Of a stretch of DNA of 60,751 bases, positions 50,599 through 60,751 are shown one piece after another (positions within the stretch are counted from its first letter, which is position 1; each line of letters opens with the position of its first letter). The stretch comes from Candidatus Sumerlaeota bacterium. GTDB lineage: Bacteria; Sumerlaeota; Sumerlaeia; UBA8349. The position numbers were made by a program, and so were the translations under genes. The DNA lies in contig JAFGFN010000103.1 in assembly GCA_016931035.1 (NCBI GenBank), positions 1 through 60,751 of the forward strand, in the 5' to 3' direction. The notes under the pieces are model-generated. The model was not told where the DNA came from and made no database searches. It was given only the letters and a program-made list of their open reading frames with translations.

Positions 50599-51082
50599 GG
50601 TGTTGGACGAAGGCGATTGACTGGGATTCCATTTCGAGTCCGCCCGCTTCAACCGAGGCGTCGAGCACCCGTTCGCCAGGATTGTCCCGGTTTTCCGGGA
50701 TTGCGTCCTTCTGACACACCACACTCGGAGGAGGCAACCATATCTTGAGCCCGTCTGCTGCGCCTGGTGCCATATGTTGACCCTCGATCCTCTCTGCCAG
50801 TCCTGGCCCAGTTCGAGATTCTCTCCCGCTCACTCCGTCACGTTCAAGCCTGTATCATTCTGACACAAAACGAAGCCGTCCCGCTCCGGATGGGGCCAAA
50901 ATGGGTCATTTCGATACGCTTTGGGGACGGCGCGGGGGACGCCCCTCATAGGACCTATAGGACTGATAGGGCTCATGTTATAGGAGGGCGGCCCGGGCGT
51001 CTGCGAAGTGGGTACATTCCCTGCTTTCAATCAGTGCAATGGAAGCTTTGACTCTTCACATCCCGAAAGGAGGATACAGTCA
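50599..51082. other. 484-bp intergenic region upstream of groES
   Basis: No gene is visible. It contains a CCCGGTTTTCCGGGA-like hairpin near 50688 and CATAGGACCTATAGGACTGA with TAGGGCTCATGTTATAGG near 50945, similar to CCTATCGGTCCTATTCGACC near 21180. No CIRCE element (TTAGCACTC-N9-GAGTGCTAA) is present. Confidence 0.5.
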
Positions 51083-51376
51083 ATGAAGTTCAAGCCACTT
51101 GGCGATCGTGTTCTCGTCAAACGTTCCGCGGAAGGCGACCAGAAGTCCGCGGGCGGGATCATCATCCCCGACACGGCGAAGGAGAAACCGCAACGCGGTG
51201 AAATCATCGCGGTCGGACCGGGCGGCACGAAAGACGACGGCACGCTCATCCCGATGAATGTCAAGAAGGGCGACCAGGTTCTCTTCGGCAAATACTCGGG
51301 CACGGAAATCAAGCTCGATGGCGAAGAATTCCTGATCATGCGCGAAGACGACATTCTGGGCACGCTGCAGAAGTAG
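51083..51376 (+). CDS. groES: Co-chaperonin GroES
   Basis: A 97-residue co-chaperonin with [34 protein letters not shown] and the C-terminal [16 protein letters not shown]. It caps GroEL during protein folding. The ATG at 51083 follows AAAGGAGG. GroEL starts 100 nt downstream. No HrcA-type CIRCE or sigma-32-like site was found upstream. Confidence 0.97.
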   Translation: MKFKPLGDRVLVKRSAEGDQKSAGGIIIPDTAKEKPQRGEIIAVGPGGTKDDGTLIPMNVKKGDQVLFGKYSGTEIKLDGEEFLIMREDDILGTLQK

Positions 51377-51476
51377 CCGACACGCCCCTGGAGACGTCGC
51401 TCCGGCTAACGGGGCACGCACGTACACTATCGACAACATAGGGAATCACAGATCTTGAAGGAGGGAATACAGAGAG

Positions 51477-53114
<1,638 letters not shown>

Positions 53115-53128
53115 TTGCGGATTGAGAA

Positions 53129-53509
53129 GTGGCACGGGCGTCTCGCCCGTGAAGATAAGGGGCCAAGACGGCCGTGCCGCTTCAAGACATGGGCGAGACG
53201 CCCATGCCACGATGACGCAAAGCGGCCCGCTCGGGGACACGGGCAGCACGGAAAAGTCCCCGGCGGGCCGCTTTGTTCTTCGCCCCGAAGGGGCGGCTCT
53301 ATTGAAGCCCAGGGCAACGCCCTGGGAAAAGGTCCTCCCCCCTGGCTCATGGAGCCCTGTAAGGGCGACTCTAGGGGGACTGACTTAGGGGAACCGATGA
53401 AAGGGCGTCGTGTAGAACGCCCTTTCAGGGCTACATAAGAGTTTAGATAGAGGGCGCGGTTACCCAGGGCGTTGCCCTGGGCTTTACTAGTCCTGCCCCT
53501 TTGGGGCGT
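53129..53509. repeat. Repeat-rich gap between groEL and dnaK
   Basis: 53129-53211 is an ACGGGCGTCTCGCCCGT unit followed by a GGGCGAGACGCCC unit in inverted arrangement (GTGGCACGGGCG...). 53281-53509 holds CGCCCCGAAGGGGCG, two GCCCAGGGCAACGCCCTGGG-type units, CCCTGTAAGGGCG and GCCCTTTCAGGGC. These are non-coding; bases 53510-53658 form the dnaK leader and show no clear regulatory site. Confidence 0.75.
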
Positions 53510-53658
53510 AGAGGCAACTTGAAACCATGTCCGGGTTATGAGTTTCCGTGATCCGCGGGGATTCAGCGTCGCTTTCTCACGGAGTTCCGAATCGGCTCTC
53601 CTAACGACGACGGGCCACGCGCGGAGCGAAGCGACAAACAACGAAAGGGGCATACCTC

Positions 53659-55599
53659 ATGGCCGGTAAAGTAATCGGTATCGATTTGGGCACGACGAAT
53701 TCCTGCGTCGCCATCATGGAAGGTGGCGAACCCGTCGTCATCGCCAACGCCGAGGGGACGCGCACAACCCCCTCGGTCGTCGCTTTCCAGGACTCGGGCG
53801 AGCAGATCGTGGGCCAGGTGGCCAAACGCCAGGCGATCACCAACCCCCGGCGCACCGTCTTCTCCATCAAGCGTTTCATGGGGCGCAAATTCGACGAGGT
53901 GCCCGAAGAGAGCAAAATCGTGCCCTATGAGGTCGCGCGTGCGGCCAACGGCGACGCGGCCGTCAAGATCGACGGGAAGACCCTGGCGCCTCCGGAGATC
54001 TCGGCGCGGATTCTCCAGAAGATGAAACAGACGGCCGAGGACTATCTCGGCCACAAGGTCTCGCAGGCCGTCGTCACCGTCCCGGCCTACTTCAACGATT
54101 CGCAGCGCCAGGCCACCAAGGACGCGGGGCGCATCTCCGGGCTCGAGGTCCTGAGAATCATCAACGAGCCGACGGCGGCGGCGCTCGCCTACGGTCTCGA
54201 CAAGAAGGGCGACGAGAAGATCGCCGTCTTCGATTTCGGCGGCGGCACGTTCGACATCTCGATTCTCGAGCTGGGCGAAGGCGTGTTCGAAGTCAAGTCC
54301 ACGAACGGCGACACGCACTTGGGCGGCGACGATATCGACCAAGTGGTGATCGACTATCTGGCCGACGAATTCAAGAAAGACGCCGGCATCGACCTGCGCA
54401 GCGACCAGCAGGCGCTCCAGCGCCTGAAAGAGGCGGCCGAGAAAGCCAAGTGCGAGCTTTCGACCGCCCAGTCCACCGACATCAACCTGCCGTTCATCAC
54501 GGCCGACGCCTCGGGGCCCAAGCACATGAACATCAAGATGACCCGGGCGCAGCTCGAGCGCCTGATGGCCCCCTTGGTCGAGCGGACCCGCAAGCCCTGT
54601 GAAAACGCCTTGCGCGACGCGAACCTCAAGCCCGAGGAGATCGACGAGGTGATCCTGGTCGGCGGCTCGACGCGCATTCCCGCGGTTCAGGACATCGTGC
54701 GCAAGATCTTCAACAAGGAACCGAACCGCAGCGTGAATCCCGACGAGGTGGTCGCCGTAGGCGCCGCGATTCAGGGCGGAGTCCTTGCGGGCGACGTCGG
54801 CGACGTGTTGCTGCTCGACGTGACGCCCCTGTCGCTCGGGATCGAGACGCTGGGCGACGTGTACGACATTCTGATCCCGCGCAACACGACGATTCCGACC
54901 CAGAAGAAACGGGTGTACTCGACGGCGAGCGACAATCAGCCGGCCGTGACCATCAAGGTTTATCAGGGCGAACGTCAGATCGCGTCGGCCAACCGCCTGC
55001 TGGGCGAATTCAACCTCGAAGGGATTCCTCCGGCCCCTCGCGGCGTGCCTCAGATCGAAGTGACGTTCGACATCGACTCGAACGGCATCGTCCACGTCTC
55101 GGCGCGCGACATGGGCACGGGCAAAGAGCAGAAGATCCGCATCGAGTCGTCGTCGGGTTTGAACGAGGCGCAGATCAAGCAGATGGTCGACGACGCCCAC
55201 TCGCACGAGGCCGAAGACCGCCAGCGCAAGGAAGAATCCACCGCGCGCAACCAGGCCGACTCCCTCGTCTATTCGGTCGAGCGCTCGCTGGCGGAATACG
55301 GCGAGAAGATCTCGGAGTCCGACCGCGAGGCGATCAAGCGCGAAATCGCGGAGATGAAGAAATGTCTTGAACACGGCTCGGTCAGTGAGATAAAAGCCCA
55401 GATGGAGAAGCTCAACACGGCTTCGCACAAGATCTCGGAGATCCTCTACAAACAGGCCGCGGCCCGCGGGGCCGAGCAGGAAGCCGCCGGCGGCGCCGAG
55501 GGCGCCGAAGCGGCGGGCGCCGAAGCTCGGGCGCAGGCGGGCGGCGAGGAAATCGTCGACGCCGAGTTCAAGGTCGAGGACGAAAAGAAAGGCGAATAG
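53659..55599 (+). CDS. dnaK: Molecular chaperone DnaK (Hsp70)
   Basis: A 646-residue Hsp70. The N-terminal nucleotide-binding domain begins [17 protein letters not shown] and includes [33 protein letters not shown] and [11 protein letters not shown]; the substrate-binding domain follows ([14 protein letters not shown]). The C-terminal lid ends in an Ala/Gly/Glu-rich tail before [20 protein letters not shown] at 53643. rpoZ begins 5 nt downstream. grpE and dnaJ are not in the window. Confidence 0.97.
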   Translation: MAGKVIGIDLGTTNSCVAIMEGGEPVVIANAEGTRTTPSVVAFQDSGEQIVGQVAKRQAITNPRRTVFSIKRFMGRKFDEVPEESKIVPYEVARAANGDAAVKIDGKTLAPPEISARILQKMKQTAEDYLGHKVSQAVVTVPAYFNDSQRQATKDAGRISGLEVLRIINEPTAAALAYGLDKKGDEKIAVFDFGGGTFDISILELGEGVFEVKSTNGDTHLGGDDIDQVVIDYLADEFKKDAGIDLRSDQQALQRLKEAAEKAKCELSTAQSTDINLPFITADASGPKHMNIKMTRAQLERLMAPLVERTRKPCENALRDANLKPEEIDEVILVGGSTRIPAVQDIVRKIFNKEPNRSVNPDEVVAVGAAIQGGVLAGDVGDVLLLDVTPLSLGIETLGDVYDILIPRNTTIPTQKKRVYSTASDNQPAVTIKVYQGERQIASANRLLGEFNLEGIPPAPRGVPQIEVTFDIDSNGIVHVSARDMGTGKEQKIRIESSSGLNEAQIKQMVDDAHSHEAEDRQRKEESTARNQADSLVYSVERSLAEYGEKISESDREAIKREIAEMKKCLEHGSVSEIKAQMEKLNTASHKISEILYKQAAARGAEQEAAGGAEGAEAAGAEARAQAGGEEIVDAEFKVEDEKKGE

Positions 55600-55604
55600 A
55601 CTAC

Positions 55605-55823
55605 ATGGAACAAGACGCCCGCAAGATGTTGGAGACCCACAGGGGGAGATATCTGCTGGTCAATTCCATCTCTCAACGCGTGAAGGCTCTCCAGAGCGGC
55701 TACAAACCCCTCGTTCCCCGGGGCTCGAACGATCTGGACGTTGTGGCGACCGAGGAAATCCGGCAAGACAAGCTGCGGGTTCGCACGCTCGAAGACGAGA
55801 AAGGCAATCCGGACGAAAGTTAG
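55605..55823 (+). CDS. rpoZ: RNA polymerase omega subunit-like protein
   Basis: A 72-residue protein with RYLLVNSISQRVKALQSGYK and PLV, like the omega-subunit helix that contacts beta-prime. Omega assists RNA polymerase assembly and is very divergent between phyla. It starts 5 nt after dnaK and is followed by a strong terminator, so dnaK-rpoZ forms a two-gene operon. The short C-terminus (EEIRQDKLRVRTLEDEKG) fits. Confidence 0.75.
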   Translation: MEQDARKMLETHRGRYLLVNSISQRVKALQSGYKPLVPRGSNDLDVVATEEIRQDKLRVRTLEDEKGNPDES

Positions 55824-55865
55824 ACAGAGAAGTAGAGAGGCATTGCGAATCCCCTAGCGTTTCTC

Positions 55866-55898
55866 GAGGGCGTTGTCCTTTTCTCGGACAACGCCCTC
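55866..55898 (+). terminator. Rho-independent terminator of dnaK-rpoZ
   Basis: A 13-bp stem, GAGGGCGTTGTCC with GGACAACGCCCTC, and a 7-nt loop (TTTTCTC), followed by a pyrimidine-rich TCTTTCTC tail. Its position just after rpoZ and before the converging radical SAM gene fits transcription termination. Confidence 0.8.
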
Positions 55899-55919
55899 TC
55901 TTTCTCGATCCACGCGCTC

Positions 55920-56936
55920 TCAGAGCGATTTCTCCTCGGGCAGGAGAATCGGACAGTCGCGACAGAGAGGAATCCCGGCGCGGTCCGTCGAGATGCGTCG
56001 CCGGAAATCGGCGTAGCGCTCTCCCTGCCATACCGATCTCACGCCCCCATCCTGGAACACGTTTCCCAAGGGGACGCTCTCGTCCCAGTCGTCGCAGCAA
56101 GGCACGGCGGTTCCGTCCCAATCGATCGCCATGGCTTGCCACGGGAAGAGACATCGGCGGGAAAACGATTTCGACGCACGGCTCGTCGGACGCCGCAACG
56201 CGGGGTCGGAGGGGGCGTAGTTCTCGGGATCGGGCGCGCCCCACGAGGTACAGGTCTTCAGACGCAGGCGATCGACGCCGAGATCGCGGGCAACCCGACG
56301 GATTGCGGGGATTTCGTGTTCGTTGTGCTTCATCACAACGAACTGGAGACACACGGAGGGCGAGCGCCTGCGCCGTCGCCTCCTTGTCTCGATGAGACTT
56401 CGTATCCCCTGGAGCACCTCTTCCAGGACCGCATTGCGCCGGTACTTCTCCAGACTCTCCTGAGTCGCCCCGTCCAGAGAGACCAGAATCTCCGATAGGC
56501 CCGATTCGACGATACTCTCTACATCGGATTGTGTCTTGAGGAGTGTGCCGCTCGTGTCGACGCTCGTGAGCACTCCGCGACACGACGCTCGGTGGACCAT
56601 CGCCAGGAGGTCGCGATGCAGAAACGGTTCGCCGTAACCCACGAACGAGATTCTGAACGCGAAAGGGGCGATCTCGTCGATCGCGCGCTCGACCGCGGAG
56701 CTGTCCGCGAATCCGCGCGGACGCCGGATGCGTCCGCTGCCCGTCGGGCAAAGGGGACAGCGGAGCCGGCAATGGTTGGTGGGCTCGAGCGTGACAAACG
56801 AAGGCATCGTGCGAAGGCGCGACGCCTGTCGGCGGAAGGCGATCCGGTTGGCGGCCAGATTGAGAACGCGACGCGGGGTGAACCGCGGACCGTAGGCTCG
56901 CAGCCGATAGGCGGCGCGTTGGACCGTCCGAGTCAA
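55920..56936 (-). CDS. Radical SAM/SPASM protein (second module)
   Basis: A 338-residue enzyme. The cluster motif is C56-x3-C60-x2-C63 (CRLRCPLC), at the same position as in the 567-residue relative at 34430-36133. The core includes SFVGYGEPFLHRDL and LVSLDGATQESLEKYR. A C-terminal SPASM-like segment has CLFPWQAMAIDWDGTAVPCC and CRDCPI. It lacks the Ig-like tail of the other copy. It follows the GT-C gene with a 4-nt overlap. Substrate unknown. Confidence 0.85.
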   Translation of the reverse strand: MTRTVQRAAYRLRAYGPRFTPRRVLNLAANRIAFRRQASRLRTMPSFVTLEPTNHCRLRCPLCPTGSGRIRRPRGFADSSAVERAIDEIAPFAFRISFVGYGEPFLHRDLLAMVHRASCRGVLTSVDTSGTLLKTQSDVESIVESGLSEILVSLDGATQESLEKYRRNAVLEEVLQGIRSLIETRRRRRRRSPSVCLQFVVMKHNEHEIPAIRRVARDLGVDRLRLKTCTSWGAPDPENYAPSDPALRRPTSRASKSFSRRCLFPWQAMAIDWDGTAVPCCDDWDESVPLGNVFQDGGVRSVWQGERYADFRRRISTDRAGIPLCRDCPILLPEEKSL

Positions 56937-58696
56937 CTCTCCGGCTCTTTCCGTTCGTGAACGACGATGTTCAGCGATTTCGAGTCGCGCATCTTATCGA
57001 GGACGTCGTTCCGTACATAGAGCACGAGGCCGCGATCCGGCTCGTCGACGGGCGACAGGGTGACGAAGGTGTAGATCTCTTTGAATCGCGGCTTGTCGAG
57101 CAGTCCCTTGAAAGGAATCCGAGCCCATTTGCCCGTATGGAAACTGGCCGTGTCGTTGTCCTCGGTCGGCATCGGGAGCAGCAACTCCGGGGTCAACTCG
57201 TAGAACACCTTCAAGCTGAACGCCGCGTGGTTCTTGATCCCATGGCGATTTCCGGGACTGTGGCCCATGCGGGTGTCGTTCAGCCCCATCAAGTCGATCA
57301 CCGGTCCGGGGTAGGTCATCGCGATTCCGCCCGCCGTCAGAACGCCCACGGACGGATAGCCCGAGGCTGCAAAGAAGCCCGCCAACCGCGTCCCTACTTC
57401 TCGGCCGCGGAGAGCGATCCGCCCCTCGTGCGCGGGATTCTCCGATTCGTCGTTGAACATTCTCAGCCAGCCCGGTTGGGCGAGAAGAACGAAAAGCAGC
57501 GTGGCGGAACAGCACGACGCCCTCCACGCCCCAGGCATGAGTCCGCCGCCGTCGCGCGCGCCAAGCCGCTCGGCCGCGCGGAACCCGGCGTCGATCAGCG
57601 CGATTCCCAGGAAAGGCCAGAAGGGCTGGAAGAACCGGTGCCACGCGAAATGGTCCCCGCCGTCGAGGATCGGGGCAAGATGTCCCGTCAGGGCGACGAC
57701 CGAGGCGACGAACACGAAATGCCCGCGGTGGCGACGCGACTCCGACGTCTCGCCCGAGAACCACGGCCGCCCGAGAGCATAGACCGCCGCGGCGAAGGCC
57801 AGAGGGATGAGAATGTTGGATCTCAGGAAGGAATCGAAGTATTTCAATCCTTCGGCCACGTTGTAGGCATAGTCGCGCGAGACCTTGGCGTAGTATGTGT
57901 TCGGCAGCGGATATCCGAAATAGACCTGGCGGAACGCGGTCAGAAGCGCCAGAGACGCGCCGAAGGGAACCAGACCCGCTAGGGCGTGTTTCAGGCCGGC
58001 TCGAGCGGACCGGTGCATTGCCCACACGGCCGCCGCCGAGCTCAACACGACGACGGGAACCAAGAGCATGGCTTCGGGGCGAACGAGGGGCGAGAGGACC
58101 GCGGCGATGGCGAGGGGAGCGTGACGACCGGGAGAAGACGACTGCGCCGAACGACAAACCGAAAGGACGAGAAACGCGAGGAAGGCGAACCAGAGCGCCG
58201 TGTCCATCTGAGACACCGTCGTCCAGGCGATGAACGCGGGCGCGCTGAGCGTCCAAGCGACGGGCAAGAACACCGACGTGCCGACGGAGACGCAAACCTC
58301 GCGATGGTCGCCCCCCTGGGTAGGGGCCGCGCACGTCTCGGGCGTCTCGAGCCCGACCCGCCGCCCGTAGGCCGTCGCGACCGCGGCCAGGGCGCCGACG
58401 GTCAGGAGGATGTTGATCGTCGCAATCGCCCACTCGGGTTTGTCGGTCAGAAGAAACAGAGGCGCGAGAACGAGAACGTAGAGGAACGAGCTGAAACCCT
58501 CGACGCGCTCGCCGCCCACGTGCCACACTAGCCCGTCGCCGTGGGCCAGGTTCCGAGCGTAAACCATGAAGATGTTCGCGTCGTCGAATCCCGCCGAGGG
58601 GAAGCAGAACCGCTCGTAGGCATAGCGCCAGAGCAGGATCGCGATCGGCGCGATCCACAGAACGGCCAGAAGGAGTCGGCGGAAGGAGGCTTTCAT
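56933..58696 (-). CDS. GT-C-type polytopic membrane protein (second module)
   Basis: A 587-residue membrane protein with ten or more hydrophobic segments. The first periplasmic loop has FDDANIFMVYARNLAHGDGL, then GGERVEGFSSFLYVLVLA, the DD-containing pattern of GT-C transferases. The C-terminal soluble domain (about 430-587) carries LMGLNDTRMGHSPGNRHG, which recalls the terminal part of some GT-C proteins. The start lies 21 bp after the sigma-54 regulator gene and the stop overlaps the radical SAM start. Confidence 0.75.
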   Translation of the reverse strand: MKASFRRLLLAVLWIAPIAILLWRYAYERFCFPSAGFDDANIFMVYARNLAHGDGLVWHVGGERVEGFSSFLYVLVLAPLFLLTDKPEWAIATINILLTVGALAAVATAYGRRVGLETPETCAAPTQGGDHREVCVSVGTSVFLPVAWTLSAPAFIAWTTVSQMDTALWFAFLAFLVLSVCRSAQSSSPGRHAPLAIAAVLSPLVRPEAMLLVPVVVLSSAAAVWAMHRSARAGLKHALAGLVPFGASLALLTAFRQVYFGYPLPNTYYAKVSRDYAYNVAEGLKYFDSFLRSNILIPLAFAAAVYALGRPWFSGETSESRRHRGHFVFVASVVALTGHLAPILDGGDHFAWHRFFQPFWPFLGIALIDAGFRAAERLGARDGGGLMPGAWRASCCSATLLFVLLAQPGWLRMFNDESENPAHEGRIALRGREVGTRLAGFFAASGYPSVGVLTAGGIAMTYPGPVIDLMGLNDTRMGHSPGNRHGIKNHAAFSLKVFYELTPELLLPMPTEDNDTASFHTGKWARIPFKGLLDKPRFKEIYTFVTLSPVDEPDRGLVLYVRNDVLDKMRDSKSLNIVVHERKEPES

Positions 58697-58717
58697 TTGC
58701 CGCGCACCTCCCCCCTG

Positions 58718-60496
58718 TCACTCGGCCAACTCGGGGTTTTCGTCGAGGAAGCGATAAAGCGTGGCGCGCGAAACGCCGAGGAGCTCGGCGGCGTGCACCT
58801 TGTTGCCGCCGGTCTTGGCTAGAGCCTCGCGCAGAGATTCGGGATCGATCTTGCGTTTGCGCCGTCGCCGACCGGGGGGCCGAGACGCCGCGGAGGATGC
58901 GGCGTGCGGTTGGAACCGGGCGACGGGGAGGTGTTCGACGCCGATCTCCGCTCCCTTGCATTTCACCAGAGCGAACTGAATCCAGTTCTGGAGCTCGCGC
59001 ACGTTGCCGGGCCAGGGCTGCGACATGAGGCAGCTCATCGCCTCGCTCGAGAAGCGCACGGTCCCGCGCCCCCGATCCGAGGCGATGCGCCGCAGGCAGG
59101 AGTCGGCAAGCAAGGGAATATCCATCGGGCGCTCGCGCAAGGGGGGCAAATGAATGGGGACGACGCTCAGGCGGTAGAAGAGGTCCTCGCGGAACCGGCC
59201 CTCGCGCGTCTCGCGCACGATGTCGCGGTTCGTGGCGCTGATCACGCGCACGTCGACCTTGACGGTTTTCTCGCTCCCGAGGCGTTCGAAGGTTCCCTCC
59301 TGCAACACGCGCAGGAGTTTGACTTGCATGGCGGGCGAGACATCGCCGATTTCGTCGAGGAAGATCGTGCCGCCGTCGGCCAGTTCGAACCGGCCTTTTT
59401 TGTCGCGGATCGCGCCGGTGAAGGCCCCGCGCACGTGTCCGAACAGTTCGCTTTCGAGAAGTCCCTCGGGCAAGGCGCCGCAGTTGACAGGCACGAAGAG
59501 GCGGTTCGCCCGGTTGCTTTCGTTGTGAATCGCCGCGGCGACCAGCTCCTTGCCCGTTCCGCTTTCTCCCTGGACCAGGACCGAGACGTCGGAACCGGCG
59601 ACGTCGCGGATCAGGTCGAAGATCTCGAGCATCTTGGGGTCGCGCCCGATGATGCCCGAGAACTGCTCGATCTCGCCCAGGCGCCGCTCCAGACGTCTCT
59701 CGCGGGTCACGTCGTGAAAAGAGACAAGGACGCCGACGGCCCGCCCCATGTAGTCGAGCATCGGCTTGATCAGGCTCTCGACGTTGCGCGCTTCGCCGCT
59801 GCGCGTGGCGATGTTCAACTCCCTGGCGGTCGGCACGACCGGGTGATGCTGCTGTTCGCCCACGAACGAGCACTTGCCTCCGCAGAACCCTCCCGGAAAC
59901 ACGTCGTAGCAGTCGCGGCCGAGCACTTCTTCTCGGTCGAATTCGGTGATGGCTTCCGCGGCATCGTTGAAACAGACAATCCGGCGGTCGAGGTCGTGCG
60001 CGATGATGCCTTCGGTCAGGTTGTTGAGAATCAGGTCCGATTGGCGTTTCGCCATCGCCAACGCCGTGAGATAGCCGCGGTCCAGAAGATGAACGACGAG
60101 TTCCCGCAGCTCCTCGCGCAAACGCCGGAAGGTTGCCAGAATCTCCTCGGGCGATTCGGGCAACGGCGGAGGCTCGGGCAGGTCCCAGTTGACGACCTCC
60201 GGCTTGCCGGTCAGCATCGGACAATCCGCTTCGTCGCGCGGGCAGAACGTGATGACCACGTCGAACTCGAGGTCCCGGATCGATTCGAGCGCGTGTTTCT
60301 CGATTCCGGAGATGTCGATGCCCTCTTCGGCCATGACCTGCACGGCGACCGGGTGAACCGGCTCGGCGTCGCTCCCGGCGCACCAGACTTGAACGCCATG
60401 GCCGCAACGATGGAGAATGAACCCCGCCGCCATTCTCGATCGAGAGACGCCCTGGCGCGAGACCAGGAGCAATCGGATTTCCTTCGGCTCGTCCAT
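58718..60496 (-). CDS. Sigma-54-dependent activator with degenerate LMW-phosphatase/ArsC-like domain
   Basis: A 593-residue protein. Residues about 5-130 resemble the low-molecular-weight phosphatase/ArsC fold, but the P-loop reads VSRQGVSRSRMA where the family has VCxGNxCRSxMA, so the nucleophilic Cys is Ser13. A PAS domain (about 155-270, with a Cys-rich FPGGFCGGKCSF loop) is followed by the AAA+ sigma-54 interaction domain (about 298-525: GESGTGKE, GAFTGA) and a Fis-type HTH (GNKVHAAELLGVSRATLYRF). ATG at 60496 preferred over 60610. It heads the GT-C/radical SAM set. Confidence 0.88.
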   Translation of the reverse strand: MDEPKEIRLLLVSRQGVSRSRMAAGFILHRCGHGVQVWCAGSDAEPVHPVAVQVMAEEGIDISGIEKHALESIRDLEFDVVITFCPRDEADCPMLTGKPEVVNWDLPEPPPLPESPEEILATFRRLREELRELVVHLLDRGYLTALAMAKRQSDLILNNLTEGIIAHDLDRRIVCFNDAAEAITEFDREEVLGRDCYDVFPGGFCGGKCSFVGEQQHHPVVPTARELNIATRSGEARNVESLIKPMLDYMGRAVGVLVSFHDVTRERRLERRLGEIEQFSGIIGRDPKMLEIFDLIRDVAGSDVSVLVQGESGTGKELVAAAIHNESNRANRLFVPVNCGALPEGLLESELFGHVRGAFTGAIRDKKGRFELADGGTIFLDEIGDVSPAMQVKLLRVLQEGTFERLGSEKTVKVDVRVISATNRDIVRETREGRFREDLFYRLSVVPIHLPPLRERPMDIPLLADSCLRRIASDRGRGTVRFSSEAMSCLMSQPWPGNVRELQNWIQFALVKCKGAEIGVEHLPVARFQPHAASSAASRPPGRRRRKRKIDPESLREALAKTGGNKVHAAELLGVSRATLYRFLDENPELAE

Positions 60497-60751
60497 GGAC
60501 TCGACTCCGCACCCGCTTCGACCGACCGTCTGCGCCCTGCGCTGGGAATTGCACGGCCCCGCGTTTCCCGGGCAAACGGGCCCCCGCCGGTCCTTCTTTG
60601 TTCCCTCCATGTATTACTCATCCGGGGTCGAATGGCGAGCGTTTTCAGAAGGGGAACCGGGCGAGGGGTGCATCTCACTTCCGCTACGCGGAGCGATGGG
60701 GTAATATCGCGGACGGGGCGAAGGCGCCCGACATTCTAAGTCAAGCGAGGC
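60497..60751. other. Right-hand edge, no gene recognised
   Basis: Bases 60497-60751 contain only the 5' false extension of the regulator frame (60498-60610) and short hairpin-like sequence. No promoter for the regulator is convincing. Confidence 0.4.

Noticed and set aside
50880..51080. Heat-shock CIRCE element upstream of groES
   Set aside because: No TTAGCACTC-N9-GAGTGCTAA pattern can be found in the 200 bp before groES.
56994..60575. A 1193-codon open frame on the minus strand across the GT-C and sigma-54 genes
   Set aside because: It is a different frame over two genes with clear domains, and its translation is Arg/Pro/Gly-rich without motifs, the typical GC-rich shadow.

Overview
The window is GC-rich, densely coded bacterial chromosome with a few AT-richer or pyrimidine-rich patches. 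Its left edge (rpmH-rnpA-yidD-yidC-jag) is the block that usually flanks dnaA/oriC, so the window probably starts near the replication origin. The host makes isoprenoids by the MEP pathway (dxr, ispG, ispD and ispF are here). It has a long YidC with a large N-terminal extracytoplasmic domain, as in Gram-negative cells, menaquinone-type genes (ubiE, ubiX, ubiA family) and a large-type SRP RNA. Intergenic gaps are filled with several families of short palindromic repeats, of kinds I associate with Planctomycetota/PVC and neighbouring candidate phyla such as Sumerlaeota. That placement is an impression from memory, not a measurement; the organism is probably uncultivated.

Layout. 0-10 kb: rpmH-rnpA-yidD-yidC-jag, argD, a CofE-like ligase, truA (minus), a 570-bp polypyrimidine tract, rpsA. 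9-14 kb: ubiE-ubiX, dnaB, a Phd/ParE-type toxin-antitoxin pair, ubiA. 14-21 kb: a hybrid sensor kinase, dxr-rseP-ispG, mntP. 22-27 kb: a glycosyltransferase, an antitoxin with a truncated Doc toxin, a methyltransferase, SRP RNA, a STAS protein and HicAB. 27-38 kb (accessory): a secreted beta-helix protein, a possible GH57-like protein, a GT-C membrane protein overlapping a radical SAM/SPASM gene, and a divergent MFS-HEAT fusion preceded by a truncated paralogue. 38-46 kb: two uncharacterised proteins, smpB, plsC, a degenerate ADP-ribosylglycohydrolase, GIY-YIG, tRNA-Asn, a fused pabBC. 46-55 kb: PIN/TRAM, ispD, ispF, a membrane protein with an HTH regulator, groES-groEL, dnaK-rpoZ. 55-60.5 kb: a minus-strand set made of a sigma-54 activator with a catalytically altered LMW-phosphatase/ArsC-like domain, a second GT-C protein and a second radical SAM/SPASM protein.

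The most interesting unit is a two-gene module, a GT-C-like polytopic membrane protein plus a radical SAM/SPASM enzyme, seen twice 20 kb apart with 4-nt overlaps in opposite gene orders. One copy sits directly downstream of the unusual sigma-54 regulator. Other notable items are the polypyrimidine tract upstream of the S1 gene, two toxin-antitoxin promoters with an inverted repeat between -35 and -10 and almost no leader, and a 55-bp homopurine/homopyrimidine palindrome. All product calls come from reading motifs by eye; no database search was possible.
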